Notes: generated from the letters alone by a model not told the origin. A DNA stretch of 64,000 nt from Clostridium tagluense (GCF_003865095.1 NZ_BHYK01000014.1:60146-124145); one strand, 5' to 3'; positions 7,901-18,088 are shown, counted from the stretch's first letter. A program made the numbers and translations.

Positions 7901-8324
7901 CATTATATAGTCCTGTCAATTCATCCATTATATCAGCATCATTAATTTCTTTTATTAAACTTTTAATGTTATTTATATTTTTTTCATTATTCATTATACT
8001 TCCCGTTTGTGATATATCTTTTATCATCTCTACAATGTATACCTTATTTTCTATAGTAACAGGAGATGAAATAATAATGAAAATTTTGCCATCTGTAATC
8101 TCCATCTTTATAAAAGTATCATTTTCAAGACAAGTTTTCATAGAGATGCAGTTGTTGCAAAATCCATCTGTTTTCCAAAAATCAAAACATAATCCTTCTA
8201 CTATTTCAGTATTATCTTCCCCAAAATTCACAACTTTCTTAATATACGGATTTACAATTCTTACTGTATCATACAAATTTTTAAATATAGACAATCTTTC
8301 TTTAATTACTTCGATAATTTCCAT
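7893..8324 (-). CDS. Sensor-domain protein truncated at the start of a GGDEF domain
   Basis: 143 residues. The body looks like a PAS-type input domain with several cysteines (FCNNCISMKTC), which could bind a metal or cluster. The last residues, MDELTGLYNEK, match the conserved opening of a GGDEF diguanylate cyclase domain (DxLTGLYNRR), but translation stops there within a terminator hairpin. The cyclase domain is therefore missing. The start ATG has a good Shine-Dalgarno (AAAGGAG), so the sensor part may still be made. It may be a decayed diguanylate cyclase or a sensor-only regulator; the c-di-GMP gene next door (8659-9861) is suggestive. Confidence 0.6.
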   Translation of the reverse strand: MEIIEVIKERLSIFKNLYDTVRIVNPYIKKVVNFGEDNTEIVEGLCFDFWKTDGFCNNCISMKTCLENDTFIKMEITDGKIFIIISSPVTIENKVYIVEMIKDISQTGSIMNNEKNINNIKSLIKEINDADIMDELTGLYNEK

Positions 8325-8540
8325 ACAAGACTCCTTTATAAATCCTGGTTTATAGTAAAATTTTTATGGTTCTTTGTGGATTTTCTATGATTCCTTTAAG
8401 ATTATTTATAATTTTCATTTATATATGAATGGCTACGATTCTTATAACTCATATTAATTATACATTGTTTTTAGTTTAATGCATATATTTTATTCCCTAT
8501 AATATAGCTAATGTCACAAAATAATAGAATTTCCTGAAAT

Positions 8541-8583
8541 AAAAAAAATGGAATGGTTTATATTTAAAACCACTCCATTTTTC
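8541..8583 (-). terminator. Terminator downstream of the EAL-HDOD gene
   Basis: Arms AAATGGAATGGTTT and AAACCACTCCATTT (one mismatch) with flanking A and T runs. The rest of 8325-8658 holds no gene. Confidence 0.75.
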
Positions 8584-8637
8584 ATTTATAACTTACAACA
8601 TCTTGAAATCATATATCATAATTCGACATCAATATGC

Positions 8638-8660
8638 AACTTGCCACGTGAGTTGCACCT
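8638..8660. repeat. Dispersed palindrome, copy 3
   Basis: AACTTGCCACGTGAGTTGCACC. It overlaps the stop codon of the EAL-HDOD gene, whose TAG occupies 8659-8661. Confidence 0.65.
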
Positions 8661-9861
8661 AAATTTTCATAAAGAAAATAGCCTCATAGTATGCATTAGG
8701 CAAACAATTTTCATCTAAATTAAGTTCTTTTGAAATTTTTGATACTTGATCCCATTGTCCATTTTCATAGGCTATAATTAATTTAAGTAATCCACTGTAG
8801 TCATTATCATTAATGCCATTTAAAGCATCCTTTACTTCAATGGGTATCAATAGCTCCTTGAGTATTTCCTCCAGTGGCCTATCTAATAGCAAATCTATCA
8901 TAGATAACATTCCTAGCAAATAAGCATTAAAAGGATTAAGTTTTTTTCCAACTTTACTAGCTATTAATTCTGCAAACCTTGCTCTTGTTAAAGAGTTAAT
9001 TATTAAAATTTCTGGTTTATCTTCTCCCATATTGCTAAAAGCCATTAAATATAGCCACTTTTTTATCTCTTTTTCTCCAAGAAGTGCCAATGCTTGTTTC
9101 ATTGACTTTACTTGATTTACAAAACTGTAATTTGCTGAATTTATAAGTTTTAATAGTTTAAAAGATAATGATATATCTTTTTTTATTAAACTCTCGATGC
9201 CATCTATAGCGAAATTATTACTACTGATTTCATGTAATAGTTTCATATAAATAGCCTTGTTTTCTGACATTCTTTTACCCGAAAGCATTGTGGGCTTACT
9301 AAAATAATAACCTTGAAAATATGTATATCCCAGTGACACCGCTTCATTGAAATCTTCCATAGTTTCAACTTTTTCTGCAAGAAATTTTATATTTTCAGAG
9401 TTTACCTGTTCCATTACTTTTTTTCTTTCTGCGCCTTTAGTTATTTGAAAATCTACTTTAATAATGTCTGCTATCTCTATAAGTTTTTTATATTTATCAG
9501 AATAAACAAAATCATCTAAAGCTATAGTATACCCTAGTGTTTTCAATTTTTTACATAGCTCTAATATTTCCTCTGTAGGTTCTATATCCTCCAATATCTC
9601 AACTATAACTGATTCCGGGGGCAATACCTCAAAAATATCTGATTTTAATATATTTTCGGTGAAGTTAATAAAAGCCTTTTTACCCCCTGTTACTTTATCC
9701 ATTCCTATATCTACAAAGCTATTTTTTATAACTGCGATAGTTGCTCTATCGCCATCCTCACTTTGGTATATATTTTTTTCACTATCTCTAAATAATAGTT
9801 CATATCCAAATAATTTGTCATATCTATCAAGAATAGGTTGCCTAGCTAGAAAAACATTCAT
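8659..9861 (-). CDS. EAL-HDOD signalling protein (YuxH-like)
   Basis: 400 residues. The N-terminal ~200 form an EAL-like domain starting FLARQPILDRYDKLFGYELLFR; the EAL signature is degenerate (VEILED in its place), while ALDDFVY and KVDFQITKG keep the fold. The C-terminal ~200 are an HDOD domain (SFKLLKLINSANYSF). Proteins of this pattern often have little or no c-di-GMP hydrolysis and act as signalling adaptors. It starts at an ATG at 9861 preceded by a GGGGG run and is upstream of the GGDEF remnant on the same strand. Confidence 0.85.
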   Translation of the reverse strand: MNVFLARQPILDRYDKLFGYELLFRDSEKNIYQSEDGDRATIAVIKNSFVDIGMDKVTGGKKAFINFTENILKSDIFEVLPPESVIVEILEDIEPTEEILELCKKLKTLGYTIALDDFVYSDKYKKLIEIADIIKVDFQITKGAERKKVMEQVNSENIKFLAEKVETMEDFNEAVSLGYTYFQGYYFSKPTMLSGKRMSENKAIYMKLLHEISSNNFAIDGIESLIKKDISLSFKLLKLINSANYSFVNQVKSMKQALALLGEKEIKKWLYLMAFSNMGEDKPEILIINSLTRARFAELIASKVGKKLNPFNAYLLGMLSMIDLLLDRPLEEILKELLIPIEVKDALNGINDNDYSGLLKLIIAYENGQWDQVSKISKELNLDENCLPNAYYEAIFFMKI

Positions 9862-9939
9862 ATTTATCCCCCTATGTAATATATTTTTTTAATTTTCATA
9901 TTCATGACTTTCTTATATAATTTTCTAAGTGGCTATCCC

Positions 9940-10125
9940 TTATTTCCCAATTCCCATCATATATTCAACAATTAATTTGTCTAAACTTCTACTTGCAGCG
10001 AGCCTTTCGTCTTCTCCATCGGCATTTTGGTCTGTACAGCATATTTCATTTAAAATATCTCTTAAATCATTGATTCTTGTATTTAGATCTTCCATTGTAA
10101 TATTATCAAGAGTTAAATTACTCAT
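9940..10125 (-). CDS. Spo0E-like aspartyl-phosphate phosphatase
   Basis: 61 residues if started at the ATG after GCGAGGTGTGT; a GTG two codons upstream would abut the Shine-Dalgarno. It contains the family motif SxxLD as SRSLDKLIVEYM, plus a leading helix NDLRDILNEIC, the two-helix hairpin that dephosphorylates Spo0A~P in sporulating Firmicutes. It should lower sporulation initiation. Length is typical. Confidence 0.8.
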   Translation of the reverse strand: MSNLTLDNITMEDLNTRINDLRDILNEICCTDQNADGEDERLAASRSLDKLIVEYMMGIGK

Positions 10126-10337
10126 ACACACCTCGCTTTCAAAATAGTTAAATTACTCTATCTCTATTAAATGCATTTATATTAATGGTTGATATTTCTA
10201 TTATACATATATTTACACGTTTTTACAATATTATATAATATTTTTTTTTTTTTTAACTATTATAAATACAAATTAAATATAGATTAAAAAAGATGCATTA
10301 TTGTAAAATATAGAGCGTTAGTGATCCATTAAATAAA

Positions 10338-10394
10338 AACTAAATAAAAAAACCAATTCTTAATTAAACTAAGAATTGGTTTTTTTATTTAGTT
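10338..10394. terminator. Strong bidirectional terminator of rnj
   Basis: A 24-bp nearly perfect inverted repeat containing ACCAATTCTTA and its complement with A and T runs at both sides. It lies five bases from the RNase J stop codon. Confidence 0.9.
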
Positions 10395-10398
10395 TTTA

Positions 10399-12081
10399 TT
10401 ATATTTCCATTATTATTGGTATAATTATAGGTCTTCTCTTAGTTTTTATATATAAAAACTGACCTAATGCATTTCTTATACAAGACTTTATTACTGCCCA
10501 TTCTTTAATTTTATTGTTTAAACACTGCTCTAACTCTTTTCTGACAATATCCCTAGCTTCATTAATAAGCTCATTGGATTCTTTCATGTACACAAATCCT
10601 CTAGTTATTATATCCGGCCCTGCTAGTATACTATAAGATTCTCTTTCTATAGTAACTACCACAGTAAGAATACCTTCTTCTGCTAAGTGTTTTCTGTCTC
10701 TAAGTACAATATTCCCAACGTCTCCTACGCCAAGTCCATCCACCATTATAGCTCCAGTTTGCACTCTTCCAGCAAATTTACATTCATTTTGTGATACTTC
10801 TAAAATTTGTCCTGTTTCACCAATAAAAATATTTGCTGGGTCCATTCCTATTTTTTCTGCAAGTTGTGCATGTTGTTTTAAATGTCTATATTCACCATGT
10901 ACTGGCATAAAAAATTTAGGACGAACTAATGTGTGAATTAATTTTAATTCTTCTTGGCAAGCATGCCCAGAAACATGAATTTCTTCAGTAGTATTATATA
11001 TTACATTGGCACCCTTTTTGAATAATTCATTTATAACATTATATATGAATTTTTCATTTCCTGGAATAGGTGATGCGGATATAATAATTAAATCACCTTT
11101 TTGTATTTCAATACTCCTATGTGTAGATGATGCCATTCTTGTGAGTGCTGCAAGCGGTTCCCCTTGACTACCAGTAGTTACTATTGTTACCTTTTCATCA
11201 GGGTAATTATGAATTTCTGCCACGGTAATTATAGATTCCTGTGGTATATGCAAATATCCCAGATCCATAGCCACTTGTGAGATTCTCTCCATGCTTCTTC
11301 CACTAAATGCTATTTTTCTTCCAACCGAGATTGAAGCATTAGCAATTTGTTGTATTCTATGGATATTTGATGCAAATGAGGCTACTATTATTCTACCATC
11401 TGCTTTTTGGAATAATTTATTTAATGATTCTCCAATTACTTTCTCAGATATAGTAAAACCAGTACGTTCAACATTAGTACTATCAGCCATTAAAAGTAGT
11501 ACTCCTTGCCCACCTAATTTTGCAAATCGCTCTAAATCTATAACTTGCCCATCAATTGGAGTATAATCTATCTTAAAATCTCCTGTGTGTATAATTCTTC
11601 CGATAGGCGTATGTATAGCAATAGAGCAAGCGTCCGCTATACTATGACTAACTCTTATAAACTCTACACTGAGCTTTTCTAACTTTACAATATCACCGGG
11701 TTTTACTACATTTAGCGTACAGTCTGCCATTATCCCATGTTCTTGTAACTTATTTTCCACAAGTCCTAAGGTTAAACGTGTTCCATACACAGGAACATTA
11801 ATTTGTTTTAAAATATAAGGTAACGCTCCTATATGATCCTCATGACCGTGAGTTAGAAAAATTCCTTTTACCTTATCTCTATTCTCTAGAAGATATGTTA
11901 CATCAGGAATAACTAAATCCACCCCATACATATCTGCATCTGGAAATGAAATTCCACAATCTATAACAACAATCTCATCTTTATATTCTATTGCAGTAAT
12001 ATTCTTTCCAATCTCTCCAAGTCCACCTAGTGGAATAATTCTGATTTTGTTTTTAACTTTACTTTTATAATTATTATTCAA
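10399..12081 (-). CDS. rnj: Ribonuclease J
   Basis: 560 residues, the usual RNase J length. The N-terminal metallo-beta-lactamase domain has the zinc motif THGHEDHIGA (~residues 77-86), followed by the beta-CASP insert (ASFASNIHR) and later motifs SGHACQEE and MPVHGEYRH. RNase J is an endo/5'-3' exoribonuclease central to mRNA decay and rRNA maturation in Firmicutes lacking RNase E. It is followed by a strong terminator; 750 bases of gene-free DNA lie upstream. Confidence 0.93.
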   Translation of the reverse strand: MNNNYKSKVKNKIRIIPLGGLGEIGKNITAIEYKDEIVVIDCGISFPDADMYGVDLVIPDVTYLLENRDKVKGIFLTHGHEDHIGALPYILKQINVPVYGTRLTLGLVENKLQEHGIMADCTLNVVKPGDIVKLEKLSVEFIRVSHSIADACSIAIHTPIGRIIHTGDFKIDYTPIDGQVIDLERFAKLGGQGVLLLMADSTNVERTGFTISEKVIGESLNKLFQKADGRIIVASFASNIHRIQQIANASISVGRKIAFSGRSMERISQVAMDLGYLHIPQESIITVAEIHNYPDEKVTIVTTGSQGEPLAALTRMASSTHRSIEIQKGDLIIISASPIPGNEKFIYNVINELFKKGANVIYNTTEEIHVSGHACQEELKLIHTLVRPKFFMPVHGEYRHLKQHAQLAEKIGMDPANIFIGETGQILEVSQNECKFAGRVQTGAIMVDGLGVGDVGNIVLRDRKHLAEEGILTVVVTIERESYSILAGPDIITRGFVYMKESNELINEARDIVRKELEQCLNNKIKEWAVIKSCIRNALGQFLYIKTKRRPIIIPIIMEI

Positions 12082-12748
12082 TATTTTCCCGATTTCTAAA
12101 TATTAAGCAATCTATTTATCCAATATTTTCGTTCTGTCGACTAAACAGCATGGTGTATCACAGGATTAAACTGCTTAGGTTAGTTCTTTTATACTAACAG
12201 GTCTATTATAAAAACAGTACCGTCATAAAAACACACTATCCAAGTATTTTCTTCCTATTAACTAACCATAAATCAGGATTTTCACCTACCTTTTTTTATA
12301 TTTTGTTAGTACAGTTGTTTTTTCCTTTCTTAAATTATTTTTAAATAAACCTATATTTCAAAGTGTTGCTTTTTAAGTAAACATCACTCTCTTTATTTAT
12401 CTATATATTTTATAATATTTTAATTATCAAACTAAATATGATTAACTTTAATACATTTATAAAGAATTCAATTATACTAATTAAATATAATTATACCATA
12501 TTACATTTGATTATATTCGATTATAAAATAATAAAGGTTGAGAAATAATTTCTCAACCCAAAAATAACACTTTCTACAGTATGAATTATTCTTAAAAGCT
12601 ATTCTCACCAATTTGTTTTAGCATTCTTAAACCCTTGAATTACCTATCATTCACAGATAATTTTAGACTTGCTTACGGTGTTTTTTTTGTATTTTAAACT
12701 TACTAAAATAGTTCTATATATAGAAATAATTGTCCACTTTATAACGCT
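12082..12748. other. Gene-poor region upstream of rnj
   Basis: No convincing ORF on either strand. It contains an inverted repeat GGTTGAGAAATAATTTCTCAACC at 12536-12558, which reads as a terminator-like hairpin on the minus strand. The rest should be the rnj promoter and a possibly long leader. Confidence 0.5.
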
Positions 12749-12818
12749 AAAAATGCAACTCCAAAGAAATATACCACTTAATACTAGTGTGTATTATTTT
12801 CCCTGCAAGTTGCATTTT
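12749..12818 (-). terminator. Terminator of the small hypothetical gene
   Basis: Arms AAAATGCAACT and AGTTGCATTTT enclose a second partial stem; the gene at 12830 ends 12 bases before it. Confidence 0.6.
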
Positions 12819-12829
12819 AAGTTATTTAA

Positions 12830-13075
12830 TTATTTTTCTAAAATAAATGTCTTTTTAAATAGTCCACCTTGCTTAGTATAGTGCAAAATATATTCTTTGT
12901 CGTAAACATTATGTATCTCTAGATTTGTAATTCCTTTTGTTTTTAGAACTAACTTTACTTTATTAAATTCTTCGATTTCTGATTTGGAAGTTAGCATAGT
13001 GTAGAAAAGCTTTTGTGAATAGGTAGCCCAGGTCTCTAACAGGTCGTCAATTGGCGTGTTTACATCTAGATTCAT
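12830..13075 (-). CDS. Hypothetical 81-residue protein
   Basis: Not recognised. It is acidic at the N-terminus and basic at the C-terminus (KKTFILEK), with no signal peptide, membrane segment or cysteine motif. The start ATG has a good Shine-Dalgarno (CAAGGAGGAAGG) and a hairpin terminator follows, so it looks like a real one-gene unit. Confidence 0.6.
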   Translation of the reverse strand: MNLDVNTPIDDLLETWATYSQKLFYTMLTSKSEIEEFNKVKLVLKTKGITNLEIHNVYDKEYILHYTKQGGLFKKTFILEK

Positions 13076-13330
13076 TTACCTTCCTCCTTGTATAATATGA
13101 ATAATATTATTATATCCAATGCGTGTTTTTTTCTTATGCACTCCTATTATATATATAATCAACTTATATTACAATTTATATTGATTTATAATATTATATT
13201 TGTTATAATATGGCTATTTTATAGAGAGCTGAAAATTATTATAACCATTTATAATTATTAACCATTTTATAAGTTTTGATACAGTGAAAAAAACAAGTAA
13301 TTATGGGATGTTTATTTATTTTCATGTATC

Positions 13331-14512
13331 TTAATCCTCTGGCAATAATTTTTCTCCTGATATTTTAATGCCGATAGCTCCTAGTGGAGCTGTAATAAAT
13401 ATAGATAATACGGCAATTGCTAATATAACTTCCCCGGATTTAACTCCAGCAGCTAGAGGTACAGCTCCCATGGCTGCTTGCACAGTAGCTTTAGGAATAT
13501 AGGAAATCACACAAAACAGTCTCTCTTTTGCATTTAAATCAGTTCCCATGAGTGATACTAACACCCCTATGCTTCTAGCTACTAAACCAAGGAGAATAAT
13601 AATTAATCCTAATACGCCTGAACTTACGGCAACGTATATATTAACCTGTGCTCCCACTAATACAAAAAGAAGAATTTCTGCAATTACCCACACCTTATTA
13701 AGTTTTAACGACAGCCTATTTGCTACTTTAGAATACTTTTCTAATAAGATAAACCCAATAGTCATTACACCTAGAAGGCTTGCAATGGGTACTATCTCCT
13801 TAAAAACATCTTCAACTCCTGTAAGCATAATTGCTGCAGCTATTAATATAAAAGTTTTTTTAGTATCTCTCATGTGATATTTTTTAAATATTAACGTTAA
13901 TATAATCCCTACAATTACACCCAATGCTATTCCAAGTAAGATAGATATAGGAATATCTAATATTTTCATTGGAATATTTACATTTTTACCGCTATATAAG
14001 CCTAAAAAGGTTGAAAATATAGTTATTGCAAAAACATCATCAATTGATGCCCCTGCAAGTATTATTGTGGGTATACCTTTCTTTTCTCCTTTGCCTCTGG
14101 ATATAAATTTAAGCATAGGTGGTACAACTACTGCAGGTGAAACCGCGGCTATTATAAAACCAAGCATCCCAGCCTCAATTTTCGATATTCCAAGTACATA
14201 ACTTGCTATAAACATAATGCTAAGCCCTTCAAAAATACCAGGTATGCAGCTCATTTTTAATGCAGGAACACCTACTTTATTTAAAGTGTCCTTTTTAATT
14301 CCAAGACCTGCTCTTAATAAAATAATAATAAGTGCAATTTTTCTTAAATCCGGAGAAATTTTAAGTATGTCCGGACTTATTAGATTTGTTCCATAGGGCC
14401 CTAGTAAAACTCCTAGTATTAGCATTCCAAGCAGTCCTGGAAGTTTTAACGTTTCAAATAACTTATTGAATACTAGTCCTAAAATAATAATAATTGCTAA
14501 ACTCATTGCCAT
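13331..14512 (-). CDS. Cation/proton antiporter (CPA family)
   Basis: 393 residues with ~12 hydrophobic segments. It begins IILGLVFNKLFETLKLPGLLGMLILG, partly quoted here only as the KLPGLLGMLILGVLLGP motif typical of NhaP/KefB-like antiporters. Acidic residues within membrane segments, e.g. GASIDDVFAIT, fit the ion-binding aspartates of the family. It should exchange Na+ or K+ for protons. It appears monocistronic; ion specificity cannot be read. Confidence 0.85.
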   Translation of the reverse strand: MAMSLAIIIILGLVFNKLFETLKLPGLLGMLILGVLLGPYGTNLISPDILKISPDLRKIALIIILLRAGLGIKKDTLNKVGVPALKMSCIPGIFEGLSIMFIASYVLGISKIEAGMLGFIIAAVSPAVVVPPMLKFISRGKGEKKGIPTIILAGASIDDVFAITIFSTFLGLYSGKNVNIPMKILDIPISILLGIALGVIVGIILTLIFKKYHMRDTKKTFILIAAAIMLTGVEDVFKEIVPIASLLGVMTIGFILLEKYSKVANRLSLKLNKVWVIAEILLFVLVGAQVNIYVAVSSGVLGLIIILLGLVARSIGVLVSLMGTDLNAKERLFCVISYIPKATVQAAMGAVPLAAGVKSGEVILAIAVLSIFITAPLGAIGIKISGEKLLPED

Positions 14513-14556
14513 GTTGTAAGCACTACCTTTTCTTTAATATTTTTTGCAAAATAAAA

Positions 14557-14591
14557 GACTCCTACTTAAAGACAAGCTCTAAGTAGGAGTC
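14557..14591 (-). terminator. Terminator of the arsA operon
   Basis: Perfect 12-bp arms GACTCCTACTTA / TAAGTAGGAGTC, followed on the minus strand by TTTTATTTT. It lies 115 bases after the arsA stop. Confidence 0.88.
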
Positions 14592-14705
14592 ATTAATTGC
14601 AAAATCACAATAGTTAAGGTGAACTCCATCACCTATTTTATAAATATATTATACTATATTTATAATTAAAAACAATAGTTATCTTAGAATATATTATATA
14701 TACTT

Positions 14706-16448
14706 TTATACTAATAACTCATTTAACTTGTCACCTTTAATTTCATCAGGGCTCCAAGCTATGACAGCAAACTTACCCTTTGTATTTGCGTCAACCTTGT
14801 TAATCCATTGAATTTCATTGCTTGCCTTTGCAGAAAGCAATTTATTGGTAGTACCCGTGGCATGCAGTGATGAGTTTATAATCCACCATTTTGTTGAAAT
14901 TTTTGCACGTTTTAAATCTTCTTCAAGACGAATTGCTTCATATACAGGTGTAGCCTCAGCAAGAGTTACAATTATGACTTCAGTTTCATCAGCATTACGG
15001 AGCCTTGGCAACAGTTTTTTCACAGATTGCGGAATGTCTCCCTGCGATCGCTTGATTTCTTGGTTATAGCTTTGTGTGGAATCAAGTAGCAAAAGAGTAT
15101 GCCCTGTTGGAGCAGTATCTATAACAACAATTTGATCTTCCGACTTATCCACTATTTGAGCAAAGGCTCTAAAAACTGCAATCTCCTGAGTACATGGAGA
15201 CCTAAGGTCCTCTTCTACGTATTCAATATCCTCATCAGCCATGCTTTCTCTAGCCTTAGAAAGCACTTCCTGCTTATATTTTTCTAGTTCAGCCTGCTCA
15301 TCAATGCGACTCATAGTGATGTTACTACTCTCATTAATAATAAATTTGAGATGAGCCGCTGGATCAGTTGTAGTAAGATGTACTTTTTTTCCCTTTGCAG
15401 ATAATCCTAGTGCAATGGCAGCTGCAATTGTAGTTTTACCTACACCACCCTTGCCCATAGTGAAAATTACTTTTTTATTACTTTTGTACAGGTCCTCAAT
15501 AACATCTTTAAGCTGGGGAATGGTTTCCGCCTTTATCTTTTCACTACTGAAACTATAATTGTCTTTGGTAAGCAATGCACGCACATTTTCCATACCAGTT
15601 ATATTATAAGCTCTAAGCGGTACCATATATGTAATAATACCTTGCAGCCCCTCCGGCATTTCTTTAAGTGATTTTTGTTGTTTTTGGTACAGACTTTCAG
15701 ATACACTATCATCATACGAAGTCAGTACTCCATTGATTATCATGGTTTGATTGTTTACTCCGATTTCTGAAAGTTCTTTTGATGCTCTTTCTGCTTCTTT
15801 AAGAGGTGTCATTTCAGGGCGAGAAACCAGCATAAGCGTTGTTAAATCTCCATCTCCCAAGGTCTCTACTGCCTTTTTATAAATTTCTCTTTTACTCTCC
15901 AATCCAGAAAGCTGACCTAAGCAAGATGCACCATGTGTGTTTTCGCTAATAAAATTGCTCCAGGCTGATGGCAATTGAAGCATTCTAAGTGTATGACCAG
16001 TAGGCGCGGTATCAAATATAATGTGGTCATATTCCTTTTGTACTTTCTCATCCGTTATAAACTTTGAAAATTCATTGAAAGCCGCAATCTCAACAGTGCA
16101 AGAGCCAGAAAGCTGTTCTTCCATATTATTAAGCACTGCATCAGGTAATTTCCCACGATAAGGTGCAATAACGCTCTCTCTGTGTTCTGCTGCTGCCTTT
16201 ATGGGATCAAGGTTCGCAACAACTAGATTTGGTACTTCCTTAATTGAGATACCCTTATTAGTAAGTTCAGTGTTAAAAACATCCTGCAGATTTGATGCAG
16301 GATCTGTACTTATAAGAAGCACTTTTTTCCCTCTATCAGCAAGGTTAACTGCCGTAGCACAAGCCGTAGAAGTTTTTCCTACACCACCTTTGCCTGTATA
16401 AAATAAGTATTTTGTAAGTTTAATATTTTGTGGATTGAAAATTTCCAT
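14706..16448 (-). CDS. arsA: Arsenite-pump ATPase ArsA
   Basis: 580 residues formed of two homologous halves, each with a deviant Walker A motif: GKGGVGKTSTACA near residue 20 and GKGGVGKTTIAAA near residue 335. Each half also has the DTAPTGHTLRML / DTAPTGHTLLLL signature of ArsA. ArsA energises arsenite efflux by the membrane permease and takes As(III) from ArsD. It is the last gene of the operon. A hairpin lies between arsD and arsA (16481-16519), which could lower its expression relative to the upstream genes. Confidence 0.95.
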   Translation of the reverse strand: MEIFNPQNIKLTKYLFYTGKGGVGKTSTACATAVNLADRGKKVLLISTDPASNLQDVFNTELTNKGISIKEVPNLVVANLDPIKAAAEHRESVIAPYRGKLPDAVLNNMEEQLSGSCTVEIAAFNEFSKFITDEKVQKEYDHIIFDTAPTGHTLRMLQLPSAWSNFISENTHGASCLGQLSGLESKREIYKKAVETLGDGDLTTLMLVSRPEMTPLKEAERASKELSEIGVNNQTMIINGVLTSYDDSVSESLYQKQQKSLKEMPEGLQGIITYMVPLRAYNITGMENVRALLTKDNYSFSSEKIKAETIPQLKDVIEDLYKSNKKVIFTMGKGGVGKTTIAAAIALGLSAKGKKVHLTTTDPAAHLKFIINESSNITMSRIDEQAELEKYKQEVLSKARESMADEDIEYVEEDLRSPCTQEIAVFRAFAQIVDKSEDQIVVIDTAPTGHTLLLLDSTQSYNQEIKRSQGDIPQSVKKLLPRLRNADETEVIIVTLAEATPVYEAIRLEEDLKRAKISTKWWIINSSLHATGTTNKLLSAKASNEIQWINKVDANTKGKFAVIAWSPDEIKGDKLNELLV

Positions 16449-16480
16449 ATTTAATTACCTCCAGTTTCATTATTAATTTA

Positions 16481-16519
16481 AAATACCAAACCACTCCATA
16501 GTGGATTGGTTTGGTATTT
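16481..16519 (-). terminator. Hairpin between arsD and arsA
   Basis: Arms AAATACCAAACCA and TGGTTTGGTATTT. On the minus strand it is followed by TTTTAAATT. Placed inside the operon, it may be a partial terminator or an mRNA-stabilising structure. Confidence 0.6.
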
Positions 16520-16556
16520 GCGTAATTTTCAATTTTCATAAACTACAAGTATAGTA

Positions 16557-16952
16557 TTAACAGCAGTCACCGTTGCCACAACCACATCCTCCTGATTTAG
16601 GCGCCGCTTTTATTTTAAAACTTTTAGGTTTTTCCCCTAAAAAACTCATTGGAACATTTAAAAGTTTCATTAATTCTCCATTTGTTGGATATCTTCCTAC
16701 TAACACAATTTCACCCTCTAAGATAGTAACCGGTAGGTCATCAATACCCTTCTCGTTTATGAAATTATTCACTACTTTATTATCCACAAACTCCTGTGGT
16801 GAACTTGAGAGGTTAAATCTCTGCACCTCAACACCATTCTTTTTTAATGCATTAAGAACAGTTGAAACCCTAAGAAGCTCAGGATCAACCCCTACTCCAC
16901 AAAGTCCTGTGGAACAGCACATTGCTTTTTCAAATATTTGCATTTTTTTCAT
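16557..16952 (-). CDS. arsD: Arsenite metallochaperone ArsD
   Basis: 131 residues from the ATG 6 bases after GGAGAG; a TTG five codons earlier overlaps that site and is less likely. As(III)-binding cysteines are present near the start (AMCCSTGLCGVG) and a cysteine cluster closes the protein (GGCGCGNGDCC). ArsD passes arsenite to ArsA and weakly represses the operon. Its position between acr3 and arsA is usual. Confidence 0.93.
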   Translation of the reverse strand: MKKMQIFEKAMCCSTGLCGVGVDPELLRVSTVLNALKKNGVEVQRFNLSSSPQEFVDNKVVNNFINEKGIDDLPVTILEGEIVLVGRYPTNGELMKLLNVPMSFLGEKPKSFKIKAAPKSGGCGCGNGDCC

Positions 16953-17023
16953 TATTAATCTCTCCAATCATTTTATTACTTTAATACTTTTAGCATCTTT
17001 AATATATTTAATACTCTTAATTA

Positions 17024-18088
17024 TTATTTATTATGAGCTACTGGCTGTGGAAACCAATTACTAGTTTTGTTTGCTATTTTTACAAGAATCAGCATTACTG
17101 GCACTTCAGTTAATACCCCTACAACTGTAGCAAGCGCTGCCGGAGAATCCATACCGAACAGAGCAATGGCAACGGCAACTGATAATTCAAAAAAATTTGA
17201 TGCCCCAATCATTCCAGCAGGTGCTGCAATATCATGTGTTAGTTTTAGCTTTCTACTTGCTAAATAAGCAATAAAGAAAATCAAAAATGTTTGAATAGTT
17301 AGTGGCACCGCAATCAATAAAATGTGTAATGGATTGTTTAAAATGGTTTCACCTTGGAATGAGAATAACAATACCAACATAAGTAGTAATCCAACAGTAG
17401 TTGCATTATCAAACTTATGAAGGAAGGTATTTTCAAAATATTCTAGGCCTCTTTTCTTCGTCATCATAATCCTTGTCAAAATTCCGAAAGCTAGAGGAAT
17501 AACAACAAATAAAACCACTGATAAAATCAGTGTACGCAAAGGTACCGCAATATTGCTAACCCCCAATAGGAGTTTCACTATAGGTATAAATGCAACTAAT
17601 ATAATTAAATCATTGGTGGCTACTTGCACAACGGTATAGGCTGGATTACCTTTTGTAAGAGAACTCCAAACAAATACCATAGCAGTACAGGGAGCCGCTC
17701 CTAGCAATATGGTTCCTGCAAGATATTGAGTAGCTAGTTCTGGTGCGATAAATGCTTTAAATACAACAAAAAAGAAAAATGAAGATATTGCATACATGGT
17801 AAATGGTTTTATAAGCCAATTTGTTATCCAGGTTATATACAAACCCTTTGGCTCCTTCCTAACATTCTTAATGCTTTGAAAGTCTACCTTCATCATCATG
17901 GGATAAATCATTACCCAAATAAGTATAGCGGTGGGGATGGAAACCTTGGCATATTCAAACTGATTTAGGAATTCTGGAATTTTCGGAATAAACTTTCCAA
18001 TAAGCACGCCTACTACCATACAAGTTGCAACCCAAACTGTTAAATACCTTTGAAAAAATCCCATATCCGATTTTTTAGCTTGACTCAT
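17024..18088 (-). CDS. acr3: Arsenite efflux permease Acr3
   Basis: 354 residues, ~10 membrane segments. It is an ACR3-family permease rather than ArsB: GAAPCTAMVFVWSSL contains the conserved cysteine of helix 4, and VATNDLII follows. It exports As(III), here probably helped by ArsA. ATG start after AGGGGTGATTA. It lies 52 bases downstream of arsR. Confidence 0.93.
   Translation of the reverse strand: MSQAKKSDMGFFQRYLTVWVATCMVVGVLIGKFIPKIPEFLNQFEYAKVSIPTAILIWVMIYPMMMKVDFQSIKNVRKEPKGLYITWITNWLIKPFTMYAISSFFFFVVFKAFIAPELATQYLAGTILLGAAPCTAMVFVWSSLTKGNPAYTVVQVATNDLIILVAFIPIVKLLLGVSNIAVPLRTLILSVVLFVVIPLAFGILTRIMMTKKRGLEYFENTFLHKFDNATTVGLLLMLVLLFSFQGETILNNPLHILLIAVPLTIQTFLIFFIAYLASRKLKLTHDIAAPAGMIGASNFFELSVAVAIALFGMDSPAALATVVGVLTEVPVMLILVKIANKTSNWFPQPVAHNK

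Noticed and set aside
8659..9861. EAL protein as an active c-di-GMP phosphodiesterase
   Set aside because: The EAL signature and some metal ligands are degenerate, so catalytic activity was not claimed.
12669..12881. Plus-strand ORF overlapping the small hypothetical gene
   Set aside because: Hydrophobic random-looking translation that crosses a terminator hairpin and lies opposite a better-supported gene.
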